Origin: Bradyrhizobium campsiandrae
GTDB lineage: Bacteria > Pseudomonadota > Alphaproteobacteria > Rhizobiales > Xanthobacteraceae
Direction: 5' to 3'
DNA length: 48,810 nt
Assembly (NCBI RefSeq): GCF_014529705.1
Contig: NZ_JAANIH010000066.1
Coordinates: forward strand, 1-48,810
Shown: positions 24,438 through 32,962 of the stretch, piece after piece
How positions within the stretch are numbered: position 1 is the stretch's first letter
Layout: each line of letters starts with the position of its first letter
Program-made: the position numbers and the translations under genes
Notes under the pieces: generated by a model
Database searches by the model: none
What the model was told of the DNA's origin: nothing
Seen by the model: the letters and a program-made list of their open reading frames with translations, nothing else

Positions 24438-27400
24438 ATGGGCATCAACCAGGGTCCGATCAGTCTCGATCAAAAATACACCCAGCAGACAGGACACGTC
24501 TTCACCACGGGCATCCAGGCGCTGGTCCGTCTGCCCATGGCCCAGATCCGCCGCGACCGCGCCAATGGGCTGAACACCGCGGGCTTCATCTCCGGCTATC
24601 GCGGCTCGCCGCTCGGCGGCTACGACCAGCAGCTCTTCGCCGCCCGCAAGCACCTCGAACAGTACAACATCAAATTCCAGCCCGGCGTGAATGAGGATCT
24701 GGCGGCGACCGCGGTCTGGGGCTCGCAGCAGCTCAACCTCTCGCCCGGCGCGAAATACGACGGCGTGGTCGGCATCTGGTACGGCAAGGGCCCCGGCGTC
24801 GACCGCTGCGGCGACGTCTTCCGCCACGGCAATGCCGCCGGCTCCGCCAAGAACGGCGGGGTGCTGTGCCTTGCCGGCGACGACCACGGCGCCAAATCCT
24901 CCACCGTTCCGCATCAGTCGGACCACGCCTTCATCTCGGCCTTGATGCCGTATCTCTATCCCTCGAGCATCCACGAGATGATCGAGATGGGCCTCTTAGG
25001 CATCGCGATGTCGCGCTATTCCGGCTGCTGGGTCGGCATGAAGGTGATCACGGAGACGGTGGAGACCACCGCCGAGATCGACCTCACCGACGAGATGAAG
25101 CCCTTCATCATCCCCCCGGATTTCGAGCTGCCGCCCGGCGGCCTCAATCTGCGCTGGCCCGACGACCGCTTCGAGCAGGACCGCCGCCTGCAGGACTACA
25201 AGGGCTTTGCCGCCATCGCCTTTGCCCGCGCCAACAAGGTCAACCGCGTCACCATGGATTCGCCGAACGCCCGCTTCGGCATCATGGCCTCGGGCAAGAG
25301 CTATGAGGACGTCCGGCAAGCCCTGCGCGAGCTCGGCATCACCGAGGAGGTCGCCGCCAAGATCGGGCTTCGTCTCTACAAGATCGGCATGCCCTGGCCG
25401 CTGGAGCCGGAGGGCGTGCATCAATTCGCCGTCGGCCTGGAGGAGATCTTCATCGTCGAGGAGCGCCGCGAGATCGTCGAGAATCAGGTCAAGCAGGTGT
25501 TGTTCAACTGGCGCGACGACGTGCGGCCGCGCATCGTCGGCAAGATGGACGAGCACGACAAGCGCTTCCTGACCTTCGCCGCCGAGCTCAGCGTCGCTTC
25601 GCTTGCGACCTCGCTCACCGAGCGACTTCTCAAGCTCGATCTCAACCCCGAGATCGCGGAGATGCTCCGCGCCAAGGCCGACTGGTTCAACGGCCGCCAA
25701 GCGTCCCAGATGATCCCCACGGCGCCTGTCTCCCGAACCCCTTACTTCTGCTCCGGCTGTCCCCACAACACATCGACGAAAGTTCCCGAAGGCAGCCGCG
25801 CGATGGCCGGCATCGGTTGCCATTTCATGGCCTTGTGGATGGACCGCTCGACCGAGACCTTCACCCATATGGGCGGCGAGGGCGTGCCGTGGGTCGGCAT
25901 CGCGCCCTTCACCAACGAGAACCACATCTTCGCCAACCTTGGCGATGGCACCTATTTCCACTCCGGCCTTCTCGCCATCCGCCAGGCGGTCGCCTCCAAG
26001 ACCAACATCACTTACAAGATCCTCTACAACGACGCGGTCGCCATGACTGGTGGCCAGCGCCACGACGGCGATCTTTCGCCGCAGCAGATCACCTTCCAGC
26101 TCCACGCCGAGGGCATCCGCGAGATCTATCTGGTCTCGGAAAATCCCGATGCTTATCCAGCCAGCACCATCGCGCCGGGCGTGAAACTGCACCATCGTGA
26201 CGAGCTTCAGGACGTCATGAAGATGTGCCGCGAATACAAGGGCACGTCCGCGATCGTGTTCGTCCAGACCTGCGCAGCCGAGAAGCGGCGCCGCCGCAAG
26301 CGGGGCCTGATGGAGGATCCGGCGCGCCGGGTCATGATCAACCCGGCCGTTTGCGAGGGCTGCGGCGATTGCTCGGTGCAGTCGAACTGCATCTCGGTCG
26401 AGCCATTGGAAACCGAGTTCGGCCGCAAGCGCGCCATCAACCAGTCCGCCTGCAACAAGGACTATTCCTGCCTGAAGGGCTTCTGTCCGTCTTTCGTCAC
26501 CGTCGACGGCGGCAAGCCGCGTCACCGCGCGCCGGCCGATCTCGGTGACATCGGGGCGATCGCCGAGCCCGCTTCAAAGCCGACGCTCGATAAGCCCTAT
26601 AACATCGCCGTGGGCGGCGTCGGCGGCACCGGCGTGCTCACCATCGGCGCGCTGCTCGGCATGGCCGCGCACATCGAAGGCAAGGCCTCGATGATCCTCG
26701 ACATGTCCGGCCTGGCGCAGAAAGGCGGCGCAGTGCTGAGCCACGTGCGGCTGTCGGACCATCCGGCCGAAGTGACGTGCTCGCGCATCGTCACCGGCAC
26801 CGCCGACGTCGTGCTCGCCGCCGACGAGGTGGTCGCGGTCGCCAAGGACACGATCTCGCTGTGTGATACCAGCCGCACCCGCGGCATCATCAACAGCCAC
26901 GTCATCCCCACCGCCGATTTCGTTCTCAACCGCGACTTCAACTTCCAGACCCGCAAGCTCAACGGCCTGCTGGAGACGGCGCTGCACAAAGACACCGTCT
27001 TCTTCGATTTTACCACGCCGGCCGAGCAGCTGCTCGGCGATGCCATCGCCACCAACATGATGATGATGGGCTACGCCTATCAGAAGGGGCTGTTTCCGCT
27101 GTCGGCCGAAGCGATCGAGCAGGCCATCGAGATCAATGGCGTCTCGATCAAGATGAACAAGGAAGCCTTCCGTCTCGGCCGCCTCGCGGTCGCGAACCCT
27201 GCGCGTCTCGCCGAGATGCTGAAGGGAACGGACGAAGTCGCCGCGCCCAGGACGCTGGACGCCATGACGCTCGACGAAATCATCGAGCATCGCAGCAAGC
27301 ATCTCACTGCCTACCAGAACGGCCGCCTCGCAAAACGTTATCGTAAGCTGGTCGACCAGGTCCGCGATGCCGCGGTCAAGGGCGGCTACGGCGATGCGTT

Positions 27401-27929
27401 GCCGCGCGCGGTCGCGGTCAACTACGCAAAGCTGCTTGCCTACAAGGACGAGTACGAGGTCGCGCGCCTTTTCACCGATGGCGCCTTCGCAAAGCAGCTC
27501 CAGGACCAGTTCGAGGGCGACTACACCTTCAGCTTCAACCTGGCCCCGCCGATTTTGGCGAGCGGCGTCGACGCCCTCGGCCGCCCGAAGAAGCGCGCCT
27601 TCGGCCCGTGGATGCTGAAGGTGTTCGGCGTGCTGGCAAAATTCAAATTCCTGCGCGGCACGCCCTTCGACATCTTCGGCCGCAGCGCCGACCGCAAGCT
27701 CGAGCGCGACCTGATCGCGGGCTACGAGAAGGACGTCGCCACCGTGCTCGGGCTGTTGTCGCCGGTCACGCACGACACCGCGGTCGAACTCCTCTCGCTG
27801 CCCGACCGCATCCGCGGCTACGGCCCGGTGAAGGAGAAGGCGGTCGCTGACGCCAAGGCGCGGTACGCGCAGCTCGCGGCTGATTTGGCCAACCCGCCGC
27901 CGGCCCCAAGGCAGATCGCGGCGGAGTAA
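24438..27929 (+). CDS. Fused indolepyruvate-type 2-oxoacid:ferredoxin oxidoreductase
   Basis: This protein has 1163 residues from ATG 24438, which has AGAGGAC upstream; an in-frame GTG at 24402 would add 12. It oxidatively decarboxylates 2-oxoacids (arylpyruvates in studied relatives) to acyl-CoA, reducing ferredoxin. An N-terminal pyrimidine domain (FISGYRGSPLGGYD) comes first. The TPP-binding domain with YFCSGCPHNTSTKVP and LGDGTYFHSGLLAIRQA follows. The iron-sulfur segment is CEGCGDCSVQSNC plus CNKDYSCLKGFCP. Next is a gamma-type domain (VGGVGGTGVLTIGALLG), and a DUF6537-like C-terminal region. Fusion of the alpha and beta parts in one chain is usual in proteobacteria. It opens the acyl-CoA gene run that follows. 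Confidence 0.95.
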   Translation: MGINQGPISLDQKYTQQTGHVFTTGIQALVRLPMAQIRRDRANGLNTAGFISGYRGSPLGGYDQQLFAARKHLEQYNIKFQPGVNEDLAATAVWGSQQLNLSPGAKYDGVVGIWYGKGPGVDRCGDVFRHGNAAGSAKNGGVLCLAGDDHGAKSSTVPHQSDHAFISALMPYLYPSSIHEMIEMGLLGIAMSRYSGCWVGMKVITETVETTAEIDLTDEMKPFIIPPDFELPPGGLNLRWPDDRFEQDRRLQDYKGFAAIAFARANKVNRVTMDSPNARFGIMASGKSYEDVRQALRELGITEEVAAKIGLRLYKIGMPWPLEPEGVHQFAVGLEEIFIVEERREIVENQVKQVLFNWRDDVRPRIVGKMDEHDKRFLTFAAELSVASLATSLTERLLKLDLNPEIAEMLRAKADWFNGRQASQMIPTAPVSRTPYFCSGCPHNTSTKVPEGSRAMAGIGCHFMALWMDRSTETFTHMGGEGVPWVGIAPFTNENHIFANLGDGTYFHSGLLAIRQAVASKTNITYKILYNDAVAMTGGQRHDGDLSPQQITFQLHAEGIREIYLVSENPDAYPASTIAPGVKLHHRDELQDVMKMCREYKGTSAIVFVQTCAAEKRRRRKRGLMEDPARRVMINPAVCEGCGDCSVQSNCISVEPLETEFGRKRAINQSACNKDYSCLKGFCPSFVTVDGGKPRHRAPADLGDIGAIAEPASKPTLDKPYNIAVGGVGGTGVLTIGALLGMAAHIEGKASMILDMSGLAQKGGAVLSHVRLSDHPAEVTCSRIVTGTADVVLAADEVVAVAKDTISLCDTSRTRGIINSHVIPTADFVLNRDFNFQTRKLNGLLETALHKDTVFFDFTTPAEQLLGDAIATNMMMMGYAYQKGLFPLSAEAIEQAIEINGVSIKMNKEAFRLGRLAVANPARLAEMLKGTDEVAAPRTLDAMTLDEIIEHRSKHLTAYQNGRLAKRYRKLVDQVRDAAVKGGYGDALPRAVAVNYAKLLAYKDEYEVARLFTDGAFAKQLQDQFEGDYTFSFNLAPPILASGVDALGRPKKRAFGPWMLKVFGVLAKFKFLRGTPFDIFGRSADRKLERDLIAGYEKDVATVLGLLSPVTHDTAVELLSLPDRIRGYGPVKEKAVADAKARYAQLAADLANPPPAPRQIAAE

Positions 27930-27938
27930 AACGGTCTC

Positions 27939-28053
27939 GTAGGGTGGGTTAGCCTTGCGGATTGCGCGAAGCGCAAACCGCTAGGCGTAACCCACCGTTC
28001 CGCCACCGTGTTGAAAGCAACAGGTGGGTTACGCTATCGCTAACCCACCCTAC
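27939..28053. repeat. GTAGGGTGGG/CCCACCCTAC intergenic inverted repeat
   Basis: A full element with outer ends GTAGGGTGGGTTAGC and GCTAACCCACCCTAC. It holds the inner hairpin TGCGCGAAGCGCA and two internal CGTAACCCACC / GGTGGGTTACG inverts. It begins 9 bp after the oxidoreductase stop codon. Confidence 0.88.
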
Positions 28054-28303
28054 AAATTTCTCTTTGAAATCAGTCCCCGTTCTACTGTGCATGGGGTTGT
28101 TTTCGATCGATCGGCCCGTTTTCGCAGAAAGCGAAAAATCGCTTGTGCCGTCGGGCAAAACACCTTTAGGATTTTAGCCACCGCAAGCGAGAAGTTGCGC
28201 TCACCCGCTGCACCCGCAGGGCGGAATATTTCCGCGCTTGCCAATCCGTCCGGTGCGGTTCAGAAAAAAGAGCGAAGAAGAAACGCGAGCGGAGACCTCT
28301 GTT
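28054..28303. other. Gene-free stretch upstream of the thiolase gene
   Basis: This completes a 374-bp gap that starts at 27930. Beyond the repeat, the only structure I see is a perfect 7-bp invert TTTTCGC / GCGAAAA with a 5-bp spacer at 28119-28137, and A/T-richer sequence than the surroundings. The promoter of the thiolase operon is probably here. I see no RNA gene. Confidence 0.4.
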
Positions 28304-29461
28304 TTGACCATTAAGGGCAAAGCCTACATTGCCGGGATCTACGAACACCCGACCCGGCATGCGCCGGACAAATCCACCGCCCAGCTTCATGCCGAGGTCG
28401 CCAAGGGGGCGATCGAGGATGCCGGGATCAGCAAGGACGATGTCGACGGCTATTTCTGCGCGGGCGATGCGCCCGGCGGCGCCTGGCCGATGGTCGACTA
28501 TCTCGGCCTCAACACCAAGAAGCTGCGCCACGTCGATTCCACCGAGACCGGCGGCTGTTCCTACATCATCCATCTCGGCCATGCCGCCGAAGCCATTGCG
28601 GCCGGCAAATGCTCGATCGCGCTCATCACGCTCGCCGGCAAGCCGCGCACCGGCGTGATGCCGCCGCGCGCGGCCGGTGCCGAGGCCGATTTCGAGTCCG
28701 CTTACGGCGCGACCACGCACAATGCCTATGGCATGTGTGCCATGCGCCATATGCACGACTATGGCACCACCAGCGAGCAGCTCGCCTGGATCAAGGTCGC
28801 GGCCTCGCATCACGCCCAATACAATCCGCATGCGATGCTCAAGGACGTCGTCACCGTCGAGGACGTCTTGAACTCGCCGATGATCTCCGATCCCCTGCAT
28901 CGCATGGATTGCTGCGTCGTCTCCGACGGCGGCGGTGCGCTGATCGTGACGACGCCGGAGATCGCGAGGAGCCTGAAGAAGCCACTTGTGCGCCTGATCG
29001 GCCATGGCGAGGCGATGAAGGGCCCGCGCGGCGGCAAGGATCTCGATCTCACATACTCGGCCGGTGTCTGGTCCGGCCCGCGCGCGTTCGAGGAAGCCGG
29101 CATCACGCCGAAGGACATCAAATACGCCTCGATCTATGACAGCTTCACCATCACGGTGCTGATGCAGCTCGAAGACCTCGGCTTCTGCAAGAAGGGCGAG
29201 GGCGGCAAGTTCGTCGCCGACGGCAATCTGATCTCGGGCGTCGGCAAGCTGCCGTTCAACACCGATGGCGGCGGCCTGTGCAGCAACCATCCGGTCAACC
29301 GTGGTGGCATGACCAAGATCCTCGAAGCCGTCAGGCAGCTGCGCGGCGAGGCGCATCCGAAGGTGCAGGTTCCGAATTGCGATCTCGCTATCGCCCACGG
29401 CACCGGCGGCCTTTTGGGCGTTCGCCACGCCGCCTCGACGGCCATTCTGGAGCGCGTGTGA
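28304..29461 (+). CDS. SCP2-type thiolase (acyl-CoA acetyltransferase family)
   Basis: This protein has 385 residues from a TTG at 28304. The frame is open to 28238 without a good start, and family members begin at MTIKGKAYIAGIYEHP, which this TTG supplies; GGAG lies 10 bases upstream. The catalytic Cys is C85 in STETGGCSYIIHLGHAAEAI. The C-terminal half has GGGLCSNHPVNRGGM, which contributes a catalytic His, and AIAHGTGGLLG. SCP2-type thiolases cleave 3-oxoacyl-CoA, often branched or sterol side-chain substrates, and typically need a DUF35 partner, which is the next gene (one-base overlap). Confidence 0.92.
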   Translation: MTIKGKAYIAGIYEHPTRHAPDKSTAQLHAEVAKGAIEDAGISKDDVDGYFCAGDAPGGAWPMVDYLGLNTKKLRHVDSTETGGCSYIIHLGHAAEAIAAGKCSIALITLAGKPRTGVMPPRAAGAEADFESAYGATTHNAYGMCAMRHMHDYGTTSEQLAWIKVAASHHAQYNPHAMLKDVVTVEDVLNSPMISDPLHRMDCCVVSDGGGALIVTTPEIARSLKKPLVRLIGHGEAMKGPRGGKDLDLTYSAGVWSGPRAFEEAGITPKDIKYASIYDSFTITVLMQLEDLGFCKKGEGGKFVADGNLISGVGKLPFNTDGGGLCSNHPVNRGGMTKILEAVRQLRGEAHPKVQVPNCDLAIAHGTGGLLGVRHAASTAILERV

Positions 29462-29850
29462 TGAGCGAAGTGAAAAAGTATCCGGCCCCGGTCACGAACC
29501 CTGAGACATCAGCGTTCTGGGACGCGGCGAAAGAGGGCAAGTTCATGATCAAGCGCTGCACCGCATGCGGCGAAGCGCATTACTTCCCGCGCTCGATCTG
29601 CCCGTTCTGCTATTCCGACAAGACGGTGTGGGAGCAGGCATCGGGCGAGGGCACGATCTACACCTACAGCCTGATGCGGAAATCGCCGACCGGTCCTTAT
29701 GCGATCGGCTACGTGACGCTGAAGGAGGGACCGTCGGTGCAGACCAATTTCGTCGACTGCGATCTCGAGAAGCTGAAGATCGGCCAGAAGGTGAAGGTGG
29801 TGTTCAAGCCGACCGACGGCGCACCGCTGCCATTCTTTACGGTGGCGTAG
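29461..29850 (+). CDS. DUF35 zinc-ribbon/OB-fold protein, thiolase partner
   Basis: This 129-residue protein has an N-terminal zinc ribbon, with C33, C36, C47 and C50 in KRCTACGEAHYFPRSICPFC. The OB-fold begins at GEGTIYTYSLMRKSPTG. DUF35 proteins bind acyl-CoA and complex with SCP2-type thiolases or with MaoC hydratases in sterol side-chain degradation. The start codon overlaps the thiolase stop (TGATG), indicating translational coupling and a stoichiometric complex. Confidence 0.92.
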   Translation: MSEVKKYPAPVTNPETSAFWDAAKEGKFMIKRCTACGEAHYFPRSICPFCYSDKTVWEQASGEGTIYTYSLMRKSPTGPYAIGYVTLKEGPSVQTNFVDCDLEKLKIGQKVKVVFKPTDGAPLPFFTVA

Positions 29851-29858
29851 TTGTTATT

Positions 29859-30002
29859 CCCTTCTCCCCCTGTGGGAGAAGGTGGCGCGAAGCGCCGGAT
29901 GAGGGGTTTTCTCGACGGAAAACTTTCTGTGCGGAAGCAACCCCTCACCCAAACGAGTTTGCTGCACGGCTCTCGCAGCCCTCTCCCACAAGGGGAGAGG
30001 GC
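29859..30002. repeat. CCCTCTCCC-type intergenic inverted repeat
   Basis: The left end has CCCTTCTCCCCCTGTGGGAGAAGG and the right end CCCTCTCCCACAAGGGGAGAGG. Each end is a hairpin by itself, and the ends are inverts of each other. Internal GATGAGGGG / CCCCTCA arms add a third stem. It lies between the DUF35 and MaoC genes. Confidence 0.85.
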
Positions 30003-30056
30003 ACACTAACGGGCGCCGCTGCTCGCTGAGACAACTACCGGGAGGAAGCCAGCAAC

Positions 30057-30917
30057 ATGTCCGCCAGATACGAAGACCTGAAAGGCCTGAAAAACCTCGG
30101 CCAGAAATATGCCTACACCGATCGCGAGGTGATGCTCTACGCTTACGGCATTGGTCTCGGCGCCGATCCGATGGATGAGAACGAACTCGCTTTCGTCAAC
30201 GAGGGCACGTTCACGCCGCGGCCGCTGAAGGTGGTGCCGACCTTCGCCTCCGTCGCAGCGTGGGGCTCGGGTCCTGGCGAGATGAACCTCAACCGCGTCA
30301 TGGTGGTCGACGGCGAGCGCGACATCACCTTCCATCAGCCGCTGCCGGTCGCGGCCAACATCACCGCCGATTCCTCGGTGCTCGAAGTCTACGACAAGGG
30401 CAAGGACAAGGGCGTCGTCATCAGCCACCAGACCGTGCTGAAGAACGAGAAGGGTGAGAAGCTGGCAACGCTGGTCGCCTCGCGCTTCGCCCGCGGTGAC
30501 GGCGGTTTTGGCGGGCCGAACCTGATCCAGCCGGACCCACACAAGATTCCCTCGCGTAGCCCCGACAAGACCATCGACATCGTCACGCGCCCTGACCAGG
30601 CGCTGGTCTACCGCCTCTGCGGCGACCGCAATCCGCTGCACTCCGATCCCGAGTTCGCCAGGAAGGCCGGCTTCCCGCGCCCGATCCTGCACGGCATGTG
30701 CACCTACGGCATCACCTGCCGCGGCGTGCTGCAGACCTATGCCGACTACGATGCGTCAGCCTTCCGCCAGCACGTCGCCCGGTTCTCCTCGCCGGTCTAT
30801 CCCGGCGAGACCGTGACCATGGACCTCTGGAAGGACGGCAACGTGGTCTCGTTCGAAGCCAAGGTGAAGTCGCGCGGGGTGACGGTGATCAAGAACGGCA
30901 AGACGGTCTTAGGATAG
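30057..30917 (+). CDS. MaoC family (R)-specific enoyl-CoA hydratase, hydratase 2 type
   Basis: This 286-residue double hot-dog protein matches the hydratase 2 part of peroxisomal multifunctional enzyme 2. The N-terminal hot dog is degenerate. The C-terminal one has the hydratase 2 motif from Y185 to T216, with catalytic D190 and H195 and supporting N192 (RLCGDRNPLHSDPEFARKAG). It adds water to 2-enoyl-CoA to give (R)-3-hydroxyacyl-CoA. The start has GGGAGGAAGCCAGCAAC upstream. Its neighbours supply the thiolase and dehydrogenase of the same cycle. Confidence 0.94.
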   Translation: MSARYEDLKGLKNLGQKYAYTDREVMLYAYGIGLGADPMDENELAFVNEGTFTPRPLKVVPTFASVAAWGSGPGEMNLNRVMVVDGERDITFHQPLPVAANITADSSVLEVYDKGKDKGVVISHQTVLKNEKGEKLATLVASRFARGDGGFGGPNLIQPDPHKIPSRSPDKTIDIVTRPDQALVYRLCGDRNPLHSDPEFARKAGFPRPILHGMCTYGITCRGVLQTYADYDASAFRQHVARFSSPVYPGETVTMDLWKDGNVVSFEAKVKSRGVTVIKNGKTVLG

Positions 30918-30934
30918 GAGCGCACGGGCCGTGG

Positions 30935-31070
30935 TCTCCCTCGCCCCGTTCTTACGGGGAGAGGGTGGGATGAGGGGCTCTCACCACGCCCTGTGACAGT
31001 CGTGAGGCCTGTACCCCCTCACCCGGATCGCAAGGGCGATCCGACCTCTCCCCGCAAGCGGGGCGAGGTA
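30935..31070. repeat. CCCTCGCCCC/GGGGCGAGG intergenic inverted repeat
   Basis: The outer arms CTCCCTCGCCCCG and CGGGGCGAGG are inverts, each next to a smaller hairpin (TACGGGGAGAGGGT and CCTCTCCCCGC). It resembles the repeat at 29859, with the same GATGAGGGG and CCCCTCACCC blocks, and probably belongs to the same family. It lies between the hydratase and dehydrogenase genes. Confidence 0.85.
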
Positions 31071-31096
31071 AGAAAAACAAACAGGGAGAAGCCACC

Positions 31097-31975
31097 ATGG
31101 GACTACTCGACGGCAAGGTCGCGCTGATCACCGGCGCGGGCGGGGGGCTCGGTGAGGCCTACGCAAAACTGTTCGCGCGGGAAGGCGCCGCGGTCGTCGT
31201 CAACGACCTCGGCGGTCCCCGGGACGGCTCCGGTGCCGACAAATCGATGGCGCAGCTTGTGGTCGACGCGATCAAGGCCGAGGGCGGCAAGGCGGTCGCC
31301 AACGGCGCCGATATCTCCACCATGGAAGGCGGCCAGTCGGTGTTTGACGATGCCATCAAGCATTTCGGCCGCGCAGACATTCTGGTGAACAACGCGGGTA
31401 TTCTCCGCGATCAGACCTTTCACAAGGCCAGCGAGGCCGACTGGGACAAGGTCATCAAGGTGCATCTGAAGGGCACCTTTTGTTGCACCATGCCGGTGTT
31501 TCGCTGGATGCGCGAAAACGGCGGCGGCGTCATCGTCAACACCTCCTCGACCTCGGGCCTGATCGGCAATTTCGGCCAGACCAATTACGGCGCGGCCAAG
31601 GGCGGCATCTGGGGCCTCTCCAACGTGCTCGCGATCGAGGGCCGCAAGTACAACATCCGGATCTGGACGCTGGCGCCGGGGGCCCTGACCCGCATGACCG
31701 CAGACCTGCCCCGCTATAAGGAGAACCCCGGCGCGGCGCTGGGGCCGGACGGCATCGCGCCGGCCGTGCTATACATGGTCAGCGATTTGTCGGGCGATCA
31801 GACCGGCAAGGTGCTGGGCGTGTCCGGGCCCCGCGGCGTGCGCGAAATGCGGATGATGGAAATGGAAGGCTGGAAACCGCCGCATACGGGCTGGAACGCC
31901 CAGGACATCGTCGATCATGCCAAGGAGATCTTCTTCTCCGAGGAGCAAATCAAGATGGGTGCGCGGCGGTTCTAG
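31097..31975 (+). CDS. SDR family (R)-3-hydroxyacyl-CoA dehydrogenase, MFE-2 type
   Basis: This 292-residue short-chain dehydrogenase has the NAD(P) motif TGAGGGLG at 12-19, NNAG at 98-101 and the catalytic Ser-Tyr-Lys as S151, Y164 and K168 (TNYGAAKGG). The N-terminal LLDGKVALITGAGGGLGEAYA and VVNDLGG...SGADKSMAQLVVDAI match the dehydrogenase domain of peroxisomal multifunctional enzyme 2. That enzyme oxidises (R)-3-hydroxyacyl-CoA made by hydratase 2. GGGAGAAGCC precedes the ATG. It completes the set of enzymes for one beta-oxidation turn together with the neighbouring hydratase and thiolase. Confidence 0.93.
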   Translation: MGLLDGKVALITGAGGGLGEAYAKLFAREGAAVVVNDLGGPRDGSGADKSMAQLVVDAIKAEGGKAVANGADISTMEGGQSVFDDAIKHFGRADILVNNAGILRDQTFHKASEADWDKVIKVHLKGTFCCTMPVFRWMRENGGGVIVNTSSTSGLIGNFGQTNYGAAKGGIWGLSNVLAIEGRKYNIRIWTLAPGALTRMTADLPRYKENPGAALGPDGIAPAVLYMVSDLSGDQTGKVLGVSGPRGVREMRMMEMEGWKPPHTGWNAQDIVDHAKEIFFSEEQIKMGARRF

Positions 31976-32004
31976 CGACACGACAGAGAGAAACAAGGAC
32001 GACG

Positions 32005-32958
32005 ATGAAACTGACCGCCGACGCCAAGGGCACCTTCGCAATCGCGCCGACGCCGTTCCACGACGACGGCCGGATCGACGAGCGCTCGATCGACCGCCTG
32101 ACCGACTTCTACGAGGAGGTCGGCTGCGACGGTGTCACGGTGCTGGGCATCCTCGGCGAGGCCCCGAAGCTCGATGCCACTGAAGCCGAGCAGGTGGCGG
32201 TGCGCTACGTCAAGCGCGCCAAGAAGATGCAGGTCATCGTCGGCGTCTCCGCGCCGGGCTTTGCCACCATGCGCTCTCTGGCCAGGGCCTCGATGGACGC
32301 AGGCGCGGCCGGCGTCATGATTGCGCCGCCGCCGAGCTTGCGCACCGACGACCAGATCGTTGGCTATTTCAAACAGGCGGCCGAGGCGATCGGCCCCGAT
32401 GTGCCCTGGGTGCTTCAGGACTATCCGCTGACCTTGTCGGTGGTGTTCACGCCGGCCGTGATCCGCAAGATCGTCATGGACAATCCGAACTGCGTGATGC
32501 TCAAGCACGAGGATTGGCCGGGACTGGAGAAAATCTCGGCGCTCCGCAACTTCCAGAAGGACGGCTCGCTCCGTCCGCTCTCGATCCTCTGCGGCAATGG
32601 CGGCCTGTTCCTCGATTTCGAGATGGAGCGCGGCGCCGATGGCGCCATGACCGGCTATGCGTTCCCGGAGTTGCTGATTGATGTCGTGAACCTCTCCAAG
32701 GCCGGCAAGCGCGACGCCGCGCATGATCTGTTCGACGCCCATCTGCCGCTGATCCGCTACGAGCAGCAGCCGGGTGCGGGCCTTGCCGTGCGCAAATATG
32801 TGCTGCAGAAACGCGGCATCATCGCCTCTAGCGCCCAGCGCAAGCCTGGCGCCACCATCACGCCGGCGGCGAAGGCGGAGGTCGAGTACCTCTTGTCGCG
32901 CGTTGCCCGCGTCGACAAGCGCGCCAATCTCGGCCCGCAATCCAGCGCTGCAGGCTAG
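32005..32958 (+). CDS. Dihydrodipicolinate synthase (DapA) superfamily lyase
   Basis: This 317-residue TIM-barrel aldolase/lyase has the Schiff-base lysine K167 (NCVMLKHEDWPG) and the supporting tyrosine Y140 (VPWVLQDYPLT). The usual GTTGE segment is replaced by GILGEAPKL, so it is not the lysine-biosynthesis enzyme. Related proteins cleave or condense pyruvate-containing substrates, including aromatic hydratase-aldolases. The substrate here is unknown. It follows the dehydrogenase by 29 bp and is followed by the NUDIX gene after 4 bp, so it is likely co-transcribed with both. Confidence 0.9.
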   Translation: MKLTADAKGTFAIAPTPFHDDGRIDERSIDRLTDFYEEVGCDGVTVLGILGEAPKLDATEAEQVAVRYVKRAKKMQVIVGVSAPGFATMRSLARASMDAGAAGVMIAPPPSLRTDDQIVGYFKQAAEAIGPDVPWVLQDYPLTLSVVFTPAVIRKIVMDNPNCVMLKHEDWPGLEKISALRNFQKDGSLRPLSILCGNGGLFLDFEMERGADGAMTGYAFPELLIDVVNLSKAGKRDAAHDLFDAHLPLIRYEQQPGAGLAVRKYVLQKRGIIASSAQRKPGATITPAAKAEVEYLLSRVARVDKRANLGPQSSAAG

Positions 32959-32962
32959 TTGA

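Noticed and set aside
24996..26525. 509-residue minus-strand open frame
   Set aside because: Antisense shadow of the 2-oxoacid oxidoreductase, without homology-like motifs.
28054..28303. Riboswitch upstream of the thiolase gene
   Set aside because: A hairpin and A/T-rich stretch exist but no conserved riboswitch core that I recognise.
10908..31070. CRISPR-like arrays among the repeated palindromes
   Set aside because: Copies are scattered one per intergenic gap, with no regular spacers and no cas genes.
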